Below, piece after piece: positions 45,243 through 54,751 of a stretch of DNA of 64,000 nucleotides; within the stretch, counting starts at the first letter, position 1; every line of letters begins with the position of its first letter. A program made the position numbers and the translations under genes. A model generated the notes under the pieces. That model was given only the letters and a program-made list of their open reading frames with translations, was not told the origin of the DNA and ran no database searches. Origin of the DNA: JAPOXR01 sp965221815 (GTDB lineage: Bacteria > Pseudomonadota > Alphaproteobacteria > Rhodobacterales > Rhodobacteraceae); the NCBI GenBank assembly GCA_965221815.1, contig OZ244915.1, positions 434,001 through 498,000 of the forward strand, written 5' to 3'.

Positions 45243-45843
45243 ATGGCGACAGCGAACAAGGGTGGACGCCCTGCGACTTATCAGGATGTTCTCGATGCGC
45301 CGCACCACATGGTGGCAGAGATCCTCGACAGGATTCTTTACACACAATGGCGGTCACCAATTCGCCATGCGTTGGCGGTCGCCCGACTCGCAGTCGAACT
45401 CGGCAACGCCTTTGACCGTGGTTGCCCCGGTGGCTGGTGGATCTTCCGTGAACCGGAACTCCATCTGGGCGCGGACATCGTGGTCCCCAATCTGACGGGC
45501 TGGTCGCGCGCGAAGATGCCGGACTTTCCTGATGGCGCTGATTTCGCGATTGCCCCGGATTGGGCTTGCGAGATGCTTGCGCCGACGACCCGCCGCATCG
45601 ATCAATGTGAAAAACGTTCCATCTATGTCCACGAAGGCGTATCGCATCTCTGGTTCGTCGATCCCGCGATCAAAATGCTGGAAGTTTTCAAGCTGCACAA
45701 CGGGCAGTGGTTACTGTCTGGACACGCTTGTCGATGACGCATTGGTGACGCAGCCACCCTTCGATGCGATCAGTTTTCCGCTGGATATGCTCTGGCCGCA
45801 AGACGCAGAGATGAAGGACAGTCAGGACGACGAGAGCGGCTGA
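45243..45843 (+). pseudogene. Uma2-family (DUF820) putative endonuclease, frameshifted
   Basis: Restriction-nuclease-fold Uma2 protein. Residues 1-160 read normally: PATYQDVLDAPHHMVAEIL, WWIFREPELHLGADIVVPNL, and the active-site stretch IAPDWACEMLAPTTRR, KRSIYVHEGVSHLWFVDP. Near 45720-45721 a GG has one base too many. Removing it replaces the early stop with LSDTLVDDALVTQPPFDAI and a normal end at 45843. The catalytic core is before the lesion, so a shortened protein could still form. The family's role is unproven. Confidence 0.75.
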
Positions 45844-45973
45844 TTGCCTTACGACAATGCGGTAGGATCACGGATAGACTTGCCCCCGCCATCGTGACTC
45901 ATGGGGGATGGCTCCATATCTCCCCACCGGATGATCGCCACAGGTCAAGCCGCCCGCAGCCAATAGGGCCGGT

Positions 45974-47407
45974 TCAGGTTGCCTGGCCACCGATCGTGAG
46001 TCCACTGATATAGAGAGACGGCAAGCCAACCCCGACGGGGACCCACTGACCGTTCTTGCCGCATTGGCCAATGCCGGGATCGAGGTCAAGATCGTCGCCA
46101 ATCGCCTTGATCTTTTGCAACGCCGTGGCACCATCACCGATCAAGGTTGCATTCTTGACCGGGGATCCGATCCTGCCATTGCGAACGCGGTAGGCTTCGG
46201 TGCAGGAGAAGACGAATTTTCCATTGGTAATGTCAACCTGCCCACCGCCGAATCCAACGGCGTAAATTCCGTCCCTGAGATCCGCGAGCATGGCTGCGGG
46301 CTTTTCTGTTCCATTGCGCATGAAGGTGTTGGTCATACGCGGCATGGGTGCATGTGCGAAGGACTGCCGCCTTCCATTTCCGGTCGATTCGACGCCTGTG
46401 AGCCGCGCATTCTGTCGATCCTGGAGGTTGCCGACGAGGAGACCATCTTCGATCAGCAATGTTGTCTGGCCGGGCGTTCCCTCGTCATCAATCTCGATTG
46501 AACCCCGCCGCTCAGGGAGCATTGCATCATCAACCACATCCACGCCGGGAGCCGCAATACGCGTACCCATGAGCCCGGCAAATGCGGAGGTTCCCTTGCG
46601 GTTGAAATCGCCCTCCAATCCATGTCCGATCGCTTCATGCAGCAAGATTCCGGGCCATCCCGGCCCCAGCACCACATCGAAAACACCCGCCGGGGCAGGT
46701 TCTGCGCGCAAACCAACAAGAGCGATTCGGAGGGCTTCATCGACCAGTCCCTGCCAAATCTCCGAGACAAGCAACGGTTCCAGCATATGACGTCCACCAC
46801 GCCCCGCACTGCCGGAATGGCGCGTCCCGTTGTCTTCAACGATGACCGAGACATTCAGGCGCACCATCGGCCGTCGATCACTTGCCAACAGTCCACACGG
46901 ACGCAGAATGATGACTTCTTGCAACGATGTCACCAGCGAAGCGCTCACCTGAATCACGCGCGAATCTTTTCCGCGTGCATAGGAGTCGATCGATTGCAGC
47001 AACGCGGTCTTGTGCGCAAAATCAGCCTCTCCGTCCGGATCGGTCTCGGCATAAAGTTTCTGCCGCCCCGTCTCCGCAGGCGCTGCCGCCATCTGACCGC
47101 CCCCATTCCCCAGGGCAAACCGGGTCGATTCGGCTGCGCGTTGCAAGGCAGCTTCGGTGATATCAGTCGAATGGGCATAGCCGGCTGTTTCCCCGATGAC
47201 CGCACGCAGACCAAATCCCTCGTCAACCTGGTAGGCAGCATTGCGCATGCGCTGATCATCGAACATCAGGGATTGTGACTGACGGCGTTCAAGAAACAAT
47301 TCGCCATCATCGCCCCCGGCACAGGCGTCCTGCACGATCCGACGCGCCTGTTGCGGATCAAGTGACGTGTTGAACGGATCAAAACCCGCTTTTTCCAATC
47401 TTTCCAT
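45974..47407 (-). CDS. tldD: TldD metalloprotease
   Basis: Zinc-dependent peptidase subunit that with PmbA/TldE degrades small peptides such as microcin precursors and antitoxins. The 477 residues are of usual length, with the catalytic HEAIGHGLEGD (HExxxH) around residue 257, a metal-binding cysteine region near the C-terminus, and the family end SLYISGLTIGGQ. Divergent from coxB. The position next to the cox cluster is common in alphaproteobacteria. Confidence 0.95.
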   Translation of the reverse strand: MERLEKAGFDPFNTSLDPQQARRIVQDACAGGDDGELFLERRQSQSLMFDDQRMRNAAYQVDEGFGLRAVIGETAGYAHSTDITEAALQRAAESTRFALGNGGGQMAAAPAETGRQKLYAETDPDGEADFAHKTALLQSIDSYARGKDSRVIQVSASLVTSLQEVIILRPCGLLASDRRPMVRLNVSVIVEDNGTRHSGSAGRGGRHMLEPLLVSEIWQGLVDEALRIALVGLRAEPAPAGVFDVVLGPGWPGILLHEAIGHGLEGDFNRKGTSAFAGLMGTRIAAPGVDVVDDAMLPERRGSIEIDDEGTPGQTTLLIEDGLLVGNLQDRQNARLTGVESTGNGRRQSFAHAPMPRMTNTFMRNGTEKPAAMLADLRDGIYAVGFGGGQVDITNGKFVFSCTEAYRVRNGRIGSPVKNATLIGDGATALQKIKAIGDDLDLDPGIGQCGKNGQWVPVGVGLPSLYISGLTIGGQAT

Positions 47408-47592
47408 CGTGACCGCTCAGTTGTCCATCAAGCTACGGGCAAAAGCATACAGTCAAGAAGCCTTGAGGCAAACACGATTGTAGACTCTTGCGAACGAGGC
47501 GGCATTATGGTTTTCAGGAGCGCCAGACGGATGCGGATTCTCTGCATGGCCTGACATCAATTCTGCCGGCAGGATATTGCAAGGAACTATGA

Positions 47593-48516
47593 ATGAAGAG
47601 ACACCTGACAAGACTTGTATTGGCGGCGATTGCATGTGCGTCCAGCCATGGTGTGATGGCAGCAGATGTGAGTCAGACTCTTGAGATCATTGGAAAACCG
47701 ACCGACAGGGGGCTCGGATTTCAGCCGGCAGTCACCGAGCTGGCACGCGATATTGTCTGGTTTGACACGCTGCTGCTTTATGTCATCGCGGCAATTTGTG
47801 CTTTCGTACTTGGACTCATCGCCTATGTCATTCTGCGCTACAATCGAAGGGTCAGCCGACAGGCCGCCTCATTCTCGCATTACACGCCGGTCGAGATTAT
47901 CTGGACGGTGGTTCCCGTGGTGATCCTTCTCTTCATTTCAGCTGTGTCGTTGCCAATTCTGTTCAAACAGCAGATCATCCCCGATGGCGATGTCAATATC
48001 AAGGCGACGGGCAATCAGTGGTACTGGAGCTACGAATATCCTGATCATGAATTCAGCTTTGACAGTTTCATGCTGTCGCGCGACGAGCTGGAGGATTATG
48101 GCTATTCGCAGGATGAATATCTCCTGGCGACCGACACCGCGATGGTGGTTCCCGTTGGACAGACTGTGGTGGTGAATGTCACCGCATCTGACGTGATTCA
48201 CGCATGGACGATTCCCGCTTTTGGCGTCAAACAGGATGGCGTGCCTGGCCGGCTTGCCGGCTTGTGGTTCAAGGCAGAGACCGAAGGAATATTTTTTGGT
48301 CAATGTTCAGAATTGTGTGGCAAAGATCACGCTTATATGCCGATCACTGTGAAAGTTGTGAGCCAGGAAGCCTATGATGAATGGCTTGATACGGCGCGGG
48401 AAGAATATGCGCAGTCACCCGGGGTCAAACCGTCGACAGATGGAAACGATTCCCCAGCCAGATCATATGCCGGGATTCCCGCGATGGCGGTGCCCACACA
48501 GTTTGCTTCGCGCTGA
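47593..48516 (+). CDS. coxB: cytochrome c oxidase subunit II
   Basis: 307 residues. A signal peptide (ending VMAADVSQ) is followed by two membrane helices, then the periplasmic cupredoxin domain that takes electrons from cytochrome c. The dinuclear CuA ligands are Cys238 and Cys242 (CSELCGKDH), His246 and Met249, with the upstream His in SDVIHAWTIPAFG. The GNQWYWSYEYPD aromatic patch is present. Normally followed by coxA/ctaD; here ctaB starts 38 bases later. Confidence 0.96.
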   Translation: MKRHLTRLVLAAIACASSHGVMAADVSQTLEIIGKPTDRGLGFQPAVTELARDIVWFDTLLLYVIAAICAFVLGLIAYVILRYNRRVSRQAASFSHYTPVEIIWTVVPVVILLFISAVSLPILFKQQIIPDGDVNIKATGNQWYWSYEYPDHEFSFDSFMLSRDELEDYGYSQDEYLLATDTAMVVPVGQTVVVNVTASDVIHAWTIPAFGVKQDGVPGRLAGLWFKAETEGIFFGQCSELCGKDHAYMPITVKVVSQEAYDEWLDTAREEYAQSPGVKPSTDGNDSPARSYAGIPAMAVPTQFASR

Positions 48517-48554
48517 TCTCGGATATCGTATCCATTTGATTCCAGACGGCTGAA

Positions 48555-49517
48555 ATGACCGATAAGAGCTTACCATCTGCGGCGTTGCAGAACAGGACGA
48601 TCGCAGGCCTCGATGACATCATGGTCCTGCTCAAGCCGCGCGTCATGTCGCTGGCGGTCTTTACCAGTGCTGTCGCGATGGTCATTGCGCCGGGGCCATT
48701 GCATCCGGTGATCGCATTGGCATCAATCCTCTATATTGCAATCGGTGCGGGTGGTGCCGGGGCGCTGAATATGTGGTGGGATTGCGATATCGACTACCGG
48801 ATGCGGCGTACGCGCAGTCGCCCGGTTCCCGGGAAGCGTCTTGACCGACAGGATGCTTTCCAGATCGGTATGTGGCTGTCCGGCTTCTCCGTTGTCATGT
48901 TGGCCCTGACAGCCAATCTTCTTGCGGGTTTGCTGCTCGCCCTGACGATTTTTTACTATGTTATGGTCTATACCATCTTTTTGAAACGTCGGACGTCACA
49001 AAATATCGTTATCGGTGGCGCGGCAGGCGCGTTGCCGCCTGTCATTGGCTGGGCGGTATCTGCGGGATCCATGCCATTGGAAGCCTGGCTGTTATTTCTC
49101 ATCATTTTTCTGTGGACTCCGCCGCATTTCTGGGCGCTGGCCCTCTACTCTGCCGATGATTACCGCAGGGCCGGGGTTCCCGTGCTCAATATTACCCATG
49201 GAGATCGTGCGACACGGCGACAGATTCTGTTATATTCCCTGTCATTGGCACCGGTTTCAGCCGTTATTGCTGTCAGCTCAGTCGGGGGTCCTGTTTTCGC
49301 TGTCGCGGCCATTGTGATGAATGGCGAGTTTTTGCGGCGGGCCTGGCTTCTTTGGCGCCGCGAACAAGAGGGCGCAAAAACTGATCGTTTTCTTGTCGAA
49401 CGCAAGTTTTTCCGTTTTTCGCTGTTTTACCTGTTTGTCCTTTTTCTGGCCCTTGCCGCCGACAAAGTCTTACTTATGGCGACAGGAACTCACTTTCTGA
49501 TATCCGGTTTAGTATGA
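48555..49517 (+). CDS. ctaB: protoheme IX farnesyltransferase (heme O synthase)
   Basis: UbiA-family prenyltransferase of 320 residues with about nine membrane helices that farnesylates heme B to heme O. It has the Asp-rich prenyl diphosphate site MWWDCDIDYRMRRTRSRPV, the loop KRRTSQNIVIGG and LWTPPHFWALALYSADDYRR. It supplies heme O/A to the oxidase. The stop overlaps the next start (ATGA). Confidence 0.95.
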   Translation: MTDKSLPSAALQNRTIAGLDDIMVLLKPRVMSLAVFTSAVAMVIAPGPLHPVIALASILYIAIGAGGAGALNMWWDCDIDYRMRRTRSRPVPGKRLDRQDAFQIGMWLSGFSVVMLALTANLLAGLLLALTIFYYVMVYTIFLKRRTSQNIVIGGAAGALPPVIGWAVSAGSMPLEAWLLFLIIFLWTPPHFWALALYSADDYRRAGVPVLNITHGDRATRRQILLYSLSLAPVSAVIAVSSVGGPVFAVAAIVMNGEFLRRAWLLWRREQEGAKTDRFLVERKFFRFSLFYLFVLFLALAADKVLLMATGTHFLISGLV

Positions 49518-49702
49518 CCAGAGATCAGGAGACGTCACATCTGCACATGCGTCAGGCCAAGCGCAACATCGCTGTTGGCTGGATTTTGGCCGCCTTCGTT
49601 GTGGTCGTTTTTGCCGTGACTGTGGTTAAACTGGCAGACGGTCAGGCGATGCAGGCTTTCGACCATTCCTTGCGCCCGTCACTACTGGAATCTGCACAAT
49701 GA
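49514..49702 (+). CDS. CoxF-like small membrane protein
   Basis: 62 residues with one membrane helix (NIAVGWILAAFVVVVFAVTVV). Short proteins of this kind sit between ctaB and ctaG in many alphaproteobacterial oxidase clusters and are labelled CoxF. The start overlaps the ctaB stop and the stop overlaps the ctaG start (both ATGA), showing tight coupling. Role in oxidase assembly is inferred from context. Confidence 0.75.
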   Translation: MTRDQETSHLHMRQAKRNIAVGWILAAFVVVVFAVTVVKLADGQAMQAFDHSLRPSLLESAQ

Positions 49703-50289
49703 GCCTGATCGAGAAAAACCGACGGGTCATGACAGCATTGGTGGCAGTTGTGGCGATTGCCTGTGGGGCTTCATGGGCCTCAGTCCCCCTGTATGATTGG
49801 TTTTGTCGGGTCACCGGCTATGGCGGGGAAACAGCGCGGGCGGAGGCATCGGCAAGCGACATTCTCGATCGTCGGATCAAGATCCGGTTTGATGCATCCA
49901 TTGAACGCGGCATGCCGTGGGATTTTCGCCCCCTGGAGCGCGAGATCGAGATTCGGATCGGCGAGACCTCGCTGGCCTATTATGAAGCTGTTAATCCTGC
50001 TGATGTTGCTGTTGCCGGGACGGCAAGCTTTAACGTCTATCCTTTCACCGCCGGCAGCTATTTTGTGAAGGTTGACTGTTTCTGCTTCGAGCATCAGGTG
50101 TTGCAGCCCGGCGAACGGGTTATCATGCCCGTGAGCTTTTACGTCGATCCGGACATCGTGAATGACCAGGAAGCGGCATCGGCTTCGGTGATTACGCTCT
50201 CCTACACCTATCACCAGACAGACGTGACGGCAGACAGTCGCACGATCCCACAACCAACTCTACAGGACTCAAACTTGAGGGACATTTGA
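49699..50289 (+). CDS. ctaG: cytochrome c oxidase assembly protein CtaG (Cox11)
   Basis: 196-residue copper chaperone for the CuB centre of subunit I. One N-terminal membrane helix (TALVAVVAIACGASWASVPL) is followed by the periplasmic domain with PLYDWFCRVTGYGG and the copper-binding VDCFCFEHQVL (CxC-type) motif, then MPVSFYVDPD. Its presence implies a CuB-containing subunit I elsewhere in the genome. Confidence 0.94.
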   Translation: MSLIEKNRRVMTALVAVVAIACGASWASVPLYDWFCRVTGYGGETARAEASASDILDRRIKIRFDASIERGMPWDFRPLEREIEIRIGETSLAYYEAVNPADVAVAGTASFNVYPFTAGSYFVKVDCFCFEHQVLQPGERVIMPVSFYVDPDIVNDQEAASASVITLSYTYHQTDVTADSRTIPQPTLQDSNLRDI

Positions 50290-50291
50290 AC

Positions 50292-51083
50292 ATGGCGCAC
50301 GCACACAATCATGACTATCACATCTTGAATCCCTCCCTCTGGCCATTTCTGGGTGCCGTTGGCGGGTTTGTCATGTTGTTCGGTGCGGTGTTGTTTTTCC
50401 ACGGCTACGGCCCATGGCTGTTGCTGATCGGGTTGGCAACGGTGATCTACGTCATGGTCGCGTGGTGGGGAGATGTCATTCGTGAGTCACAAGGTGGTGA
50501 CCACACCCCGGTGGTGAAAATAGGTCTGCGTTTCGGGTTCATTCTGTTTATCATGTCTGAAATCATGTTTTTCGTGGCATGGTTCTGGAATTTCTTCAAA
50601 CACGCATTGTACCCGATGGAAGAAGGTGCCGGGGGTGTGTGGCCGCCCACCGGAATTGAAACGTTCGATCCATGGCACCTGCCGTTGATCAATACTCTGG
50701 TTTTGTTGGCATCCGGCGCCGCCTGTACCTGGGCACACCATGCTCTCGCTCATGAAAATAACCGTCGTGACCTGATCAATGGGCTCACACTGGCCATTAT
50801 ACTTGGCGTCGCTTTTACCGGGCTTCAAATCTATGAATATTCACACGCGGCCTTCGGTTTTTCTGGTAATATCTACGGGGCCACTTTTTTCATGGCGACG
50901 GGTTTTCATGGCGCCCATGTCATTATCGGCTCGCTGTTTCTGTTCGTCTGTTTAATGCGGGCGCAGGCAGGTCAAATGTCCCAGGACTCGCATATCGGCC
51001 TCGAGACGGCGGCCTGGTACTGGCATTTTGTTGATGTCGTCTGGCTTTTCCTGTTTGCAGCGGTTTACATCTGGGGATCATGA
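50292..51083 (+). CDS. coxC: cytochrome c oxidase subunit III
   Basis: 263 residues with seven membrane segments. The start HAHNHDYHILNPSLWPFLGA and the conserved EIMFFVAWFWNFFKH and ATGFHGAHVIIGSLFL (conserved His-Gly) are typical, ending AAWYWHFVDVVWLFLFAAVYIWG. The ATG at 50292 follows GAGGGACA and is preferred to a TTG two codons before. It does not bind metals but stabilises the core. Confidence 0.96.
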   Translation: MAHAHNHDYHILNPSLWPFLGAVGGFVMLFGAVLFFHGYGPWLLLIGLATVIYVMVAWWGDVIRESQGGDHTPVVKIGLRFGFILFIMSEIMFFVAWFWNFFKHALYPMEEGAGGVWPPTGIETFDPWHLPLINTLVLLASGAACTWAHHALAHENNRRDLINGLTLAIILGVAFTGLQIYEYSHAAFGFSGNIYGATFFMATGFHGAHVIIGSLFLFVCLMRAQAGQMSQDSHIGLETAAWYWHFVDVVWLFLFAAVYIWGS

Positions 51084-51351
51084 TGGCCGCCGGGTCTTGA
51101 ACTCCCGAGGCATGAGCAGCAGTCGGGCTGATTCATATTGCCCAGACAGATACAAGGATCTGCGTTAATCTGCATTGACGTTTCAGTCGTCGGCGCGGTT
51201 GTCTGACATGAAAAAGATATCATCTGGTGGTCAGGGCGGAGAGACGAACCATGCCGGCGAAACGGGATGCTGTACCCCTGGCGACCGGATGCTCAGCAGA
51301 ATCAATATTGCCTGCGGCCGGCTCACATGATCGTCGAAGCCGACCCCGTCA

Positions 51352-52077
51352 TTGTTGGGATCGCCGTTCCGCGGTTGGGCTAGCACGAAGCCGGAGATTC
51401 TCATTCAACATCGTATAACATTTCCGCTGGCTCTCGGCATCAGTGGAATCATCATTCTCTGCTCCTTGGGAACCTGGCAACTGCAGCGGTTGCAGTGGAA
51501 ACAGCAGATACTGACGGAAATTGAAACTGAGATCGCCGCGGCACCCGTGGCGATTCCCGGCAATCCGAATCCTGATCGGGACAATTATCTGTCGGTCATG
51601 GCCAGCGGAGACATCCGTCCCGGCGAATTGCTGGTCCTGCTCAGTCGCCCGGGATTCGGGCCCGGTTATCGGGTGATCGTGCCATTCGAAACCAATGGAC
51701 GGCGTGTACTTCTTGATCGCGGATTCACGTCACATGGAAACAGGCCTGACATTCGCCCGCCCGGTTCGGCAGCGGTGATTGGCAATCTGCATTGGCCCGA
51801 TGAGACGGATCGTCTGTTTACCCCATCTCCCGACGGCAATTTGTGGTTTTCCCGCGATGTCCAGGCGATGGCCAACTTCCTGGAAACCGAGCCACTGCTT
51901 GTCGTCGCCCGCGAGGTGGGACCCGCTGCCGCACAGATTATTCCCTGGCCCGTCGATAGCCATGCGATTCCCAACAACCATCGAAATTATGCAATAACCT
52001 GGTTTCTTCTGGCTGCCGCATGGTGCGCGATGACGATATTCTGGTTATGGAAGATCAAACGGAACCCCAGTGAATGA
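51352..52077 (+). CDS. SURF1 family oxidase assembly protein
   Basis: 241-residue SURF1/Shy1 homologue, involved in heme A insertion into subunit I. The two membrane helices are at the N- (ALGISGIIILCSLGTWQLQRL) and C-terminus (AITWFLLAAAWCAMTIFWLW) with a soluble domain between (VLLDRGFTSHGN). No ATG precedes the conserved start, so the TTG at 51352 is used. The upstream 268-base gap lacks the DUF983 gene often found here. Confidence 0.88.
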   Translation: MLGSPFRGWASTKPEILIQHRITFPLALGISGIIILCSLGTWQLQRLQWKQQILTEIETEIAAAPVAIPGNPNPDRDNYLSVMASGDIRPGELLVLLSRPGFGPGYRVIVPFETNGRRVLLDRGFTSHGNRPDIRPPGSAAVIGNLHWPDETDRLFTPSPDGNLWFSRDVQAMANFLETEPLLVVAREVGPAAAQIIPWPVDSHAIPNNHRNYAITWFLLAAAWCAMTIFWLWKIKRNPSE

Positions 52078-52100
52078 GCGGGTGCAAAGGCGTGAAGAGA

Positions 52101-53492
52101 ATGCAGTATATTTCGACTCGAGGACATGCACGAGCTTTGGGATTCGCTGACACGTTGTTGACGGGCCTGGCGCCGGACGGTGGACTCTACCTGCCAAACG
52201 AATGGCCACGTCTCACGCGTGAGACTTTGGAAAAGCTACAGGGATCCGATTACCGGGAGATTGTCCTCGAAACCCTGCTTCCCTTTGTTGGTGAAGATTT
52301 TTCCCGCGCCGAGCTGGCGCGGCTGATTCAGGATGCTTATGCGCAGTTTCGTCATCCGGCAATCTGTCCGCTCATCCAGCTGGCGCCGCACCTGCATCTG
52401 CTCGAACTTTTTCATGGTCCGACACTGGCCTTCAAGGATTTTGCCTTGCAGCTTGTCGGGCGCATGTTCGCGCACATCCTCGAACAGCGGGGTCGACGCG
52501 TCACGATTGTCGGGGCGACCAGCGGTGATACCGGTTCGGCGGCCATTGAAGCCTTCCGAGGACTCGATTCAGCCGATATTTTCATTCTCTATCCCTTTGG
52601 TCGTGTGTCAGAAATCCAGCGTCGTCAAATGACAGTCCCCGATGACGAAAATGTTCATGCGATTGCCGTTGATGGCGACTTTGACGCCTGTCAGGCACTG
52701 GTCAAGGCGATGTTCAATGACGAGGATTTTCGTCATCAATATCAACTCGGAGCTGTCAATTCGATCAACTGGGCACGGATTGCCGCGCAAGCGGCCTATT
52801 ATATTGCTGCTGGTGTCACTCTGGGTTCACCCGACCGTCAAGTGTCATTCGTTGTGCCCACAGGCAATTTCGGTGATATTTTTGCCGGATATACGGCCAA
52901 GAGGATGGGTTTGCCGATTGACAGGCTTGTGGTTGCAACCAACCAGAATGACATTCTTCACCGCGTTCTGTCTTCGGGTCATGCCCGGATCAACGCGGTC
53001 TTGCCGTCCATCAGTCCATCAATGGATATACAGGTGAGCTCGAATTTTGAGCGGGCTCTGTTTGAAGCGAGCGGCCGGGATGCCGGCTGTCTGAGGGCAG
53101 TGATGGAGCAGGCACAAACAGGCGAGATGATGATACCTCGATCGACATTGCATCAGTTGCAGGAAGTTTATGCAAGTGGGTGTGCTTCGGAACAGCAAAC
53201 GCAGGATTGTATGGCGGTCGTTCTCAAGGAGACCGAACAATTGGTGTGTCCGCATAGTGCGGTGGGAATACATGTTGCGCGTTCTCTGCGGAACGAGACG
53301 TCGAGCCCCCTGATTTCCCTGGCCACGGCGCATCCGGCAAAATTTCCGGATGCGGTGCAAGCGGCAACGGGGATGATTCCAGCTTTGCCAACTGACATGC
53401 AAGATCTGTTTGACCGCAAAGAGCGGATCATGAGAGTCCCCGACGATCTCAGGGCCGTTCAGTCGATCATTCGTGAGAGGTGCGACCGGTGA
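52101..53492 (+). CDS. thrC: threonine synthase
   Basis: PLP enzyme converting O-phosphohomoserine to threonine; 463 residues from MQYISTRGHA, the canonical start (an in-frame ATG at 52074 overlaps the SURF1 stop). The PLP lysine is Lys112 in PTLAFKDFALQ; the phosphate loop is GATSGDTGSAAIEAF. It belongs to the longer, gammaproteobacterial/yeast-like class of ThrC. It follows SURF1 in many alphaproteobacteria. Confidence 0.95.
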   Translation: MQYISTRGHARALGFADTLLTGLAPDGGLYLPNEWPRLTRETLEKLQGSDYREIVLETLLPFVGEDFSRAELARLIQDAYAQFRHPAICPLIQLAPHLHLLELFHGPTLAFKDFALQLVGRMFAHILEQRGRRVTIVGATSGDTGSAAIEAFRGLDSADIFILYPFGRVSEIQRRQMTVPDDENVHAIAVDGDFDACQALVKAMFNDEDFRHQYQLGAVNSINWARIAAQAAYYIAAGVTLGSPDRQVSFVVPTGNFGDIFAGYTAKRMGLPIDRLVVATNQNDILHRVLSSGHARINAVLPSISPSMDIQVSSNFERALFEASGRDAGCLRAVMEQAQTGEMMIPRSTLHQLQEVYASGCASEQQTQDCMAVVLKETEQLVCPHSAVGIHVARSLRNETSSPLISLATAHPAKFPDAVQAATGMIPALPTDMQDLFDRKERIMRVPDDLRAVQSIIRERCDR

Positions 53493-54751
53493 GTGCACAA
53501 CTGAGCAAATTGGCCAATGGATTTCGCGTGGCAACGGATCAGATGCCGGGTCTGAAATCGGCGGCCGTCGCCGTCCATGTCAAGGTGGGGGCACGCAACG
53601 AATCGGCCCGACTGAACGGAATCGCCCATTTTCTTGAACATATGGCGTTCAAGGGTACCAGAACACGCTCAGCGATTCAGATCTCTGAAACGATCGAAGA
53701 GGTTGGAGGTTTCCTCAATGCCTATACAAGCCGCGAGTCGACGGTTTACCAGGCCGGCGTGCTGGAGGATGATGTTCCGCTTGCGATTGAGTTGATCGCT
53801 GACATTCTGCGTCATTCGATTTTTGATCCGAACGAGATCGAGGTGGAACGCGGTGTCATTCTGAGCGAAATTGGTGAATATGAAGATTCACCAGTGGATG
53901 TTGTTTTTGATGCGCTTCAGCGGACGATTTATCCTGAGCAGCAATTTGGGCGCCCCATTATTGGGACAAGCCAGACCGTCTCGAGTTTTCGACAGCCTGA
54001 CTTCCGGTCATTCGTGGACAAACATTACGGGCCGGAGAGAATGATTTTGACAGTTGCCGGTTCTGTCCAGCATGATCAGATCGTGCGGCTCGCCGAAGCG
54101 CATTTCGGTGATGCCGTGCCGCAGAAAGCCACGCGCCGCCGCCGCCCGCATTTTGTCGGCGGTGAATACAGGAAGAGTCGGGATATCGAGCAAGCGCAGT
54201 TCGCATTCGCGTTTCCGGGGCCCAGTCTGCGCGAGAAGATCTCATATGTCGCACGCGTCTTTGGTGTCGTGCTCGGTGGTGGATCATCATCACGGTTATT
54301 CACCGAGGCACGCGAAAAACGTGGATTATGTTACTCGGTTTCATCCCACGCTGCGCCGGGTCCCGACACGGGTCTGTTTGTTCTTCATGCCAGTACCGGC
54401 GCCCGCGAACTCGGCGAGTTGGTCAAACTGTGTGCTGATGAGATTCGGAGATCTGCCGACACGATCACGGCACGGGAGGTCGAGCGGGCGAAGACGCAGA
54501 TTCGTGTTGCCATCCTGATGGGGGCCGAGAGTCCGGCAAACCGGATCGAAAGGATGGGCAGTCTCGTGGGGCTGCGCGGCCAGTTGGAAACGTTGGAAGC
54601 AACAATTGCTCGCTATGACTCGGTAACGCTGGAGGCAGTTGCAGAATATGCCCATGCCCTGGCAGGGAGCCAGTCGGCCGCCATGGCAGTTTATGGGCCG
54701 GTACAAGCTGCGCCCTCCCGTGATGACTTCCTCGGATGGCTCCAGTCGTGA
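53489..54751 (+). CDS. M16-family zinc peptidase (MPP beta-like)
   Basis: 420 residues related to the mitochondrial processing peptidase. The inverted zinc motif HFLEH lies at 47-51 (HFLEHMAFKGT) and the downstream Glu in the IEVERGVILSEIG stretch. The second domain retains FTEAREKRGLCYSVSS. Start: GTG at 53489, overlapping the thrC stop (GTGA) after a GAGAGG site; a GTG at 53480 is also possible. Substrate unknown. Confidence 0.92.
   Translation: MSAQLSKLANGFRVATDQMPGLKSAAVAVHVKVGARNESARLNGIAHFLEHMAFKGTRTRSAIQISETIEEVGGFLNAYTSRESTVYQAGVLEDDVPLAIELIADILRHSIFDPNEIEVERGVILSEIGEYEDSPVDVVFDALQRTIYPEQQFGRPIIGTSQTVSSFRQPDFRSFVDKHYGPERMILTVAGSVQHDQIVRLAEAHFGDAVPQKATRRRRPHFVGGEYRKSRDIEQAQFAFAFPGPSLREKISYVARVFGVVLGGGSSSRLFTEAREKRGLCYSVSSHAAPGPDTGLFVLHASTGARELGELVKLCADEIRRSADTITAREVERAKTQIRVAILMGAESPANRIERMGSLVGLRGQLETLEATIARYDSVTLEAVAEYAHALAGSQSAAMAVYGPVQAAPSRDDFLGWLQS

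Noticed and set aside
46622..47278. 218-codon plus-strand frame inside tldD
   Set aside because: Antisense shadow of tldD.
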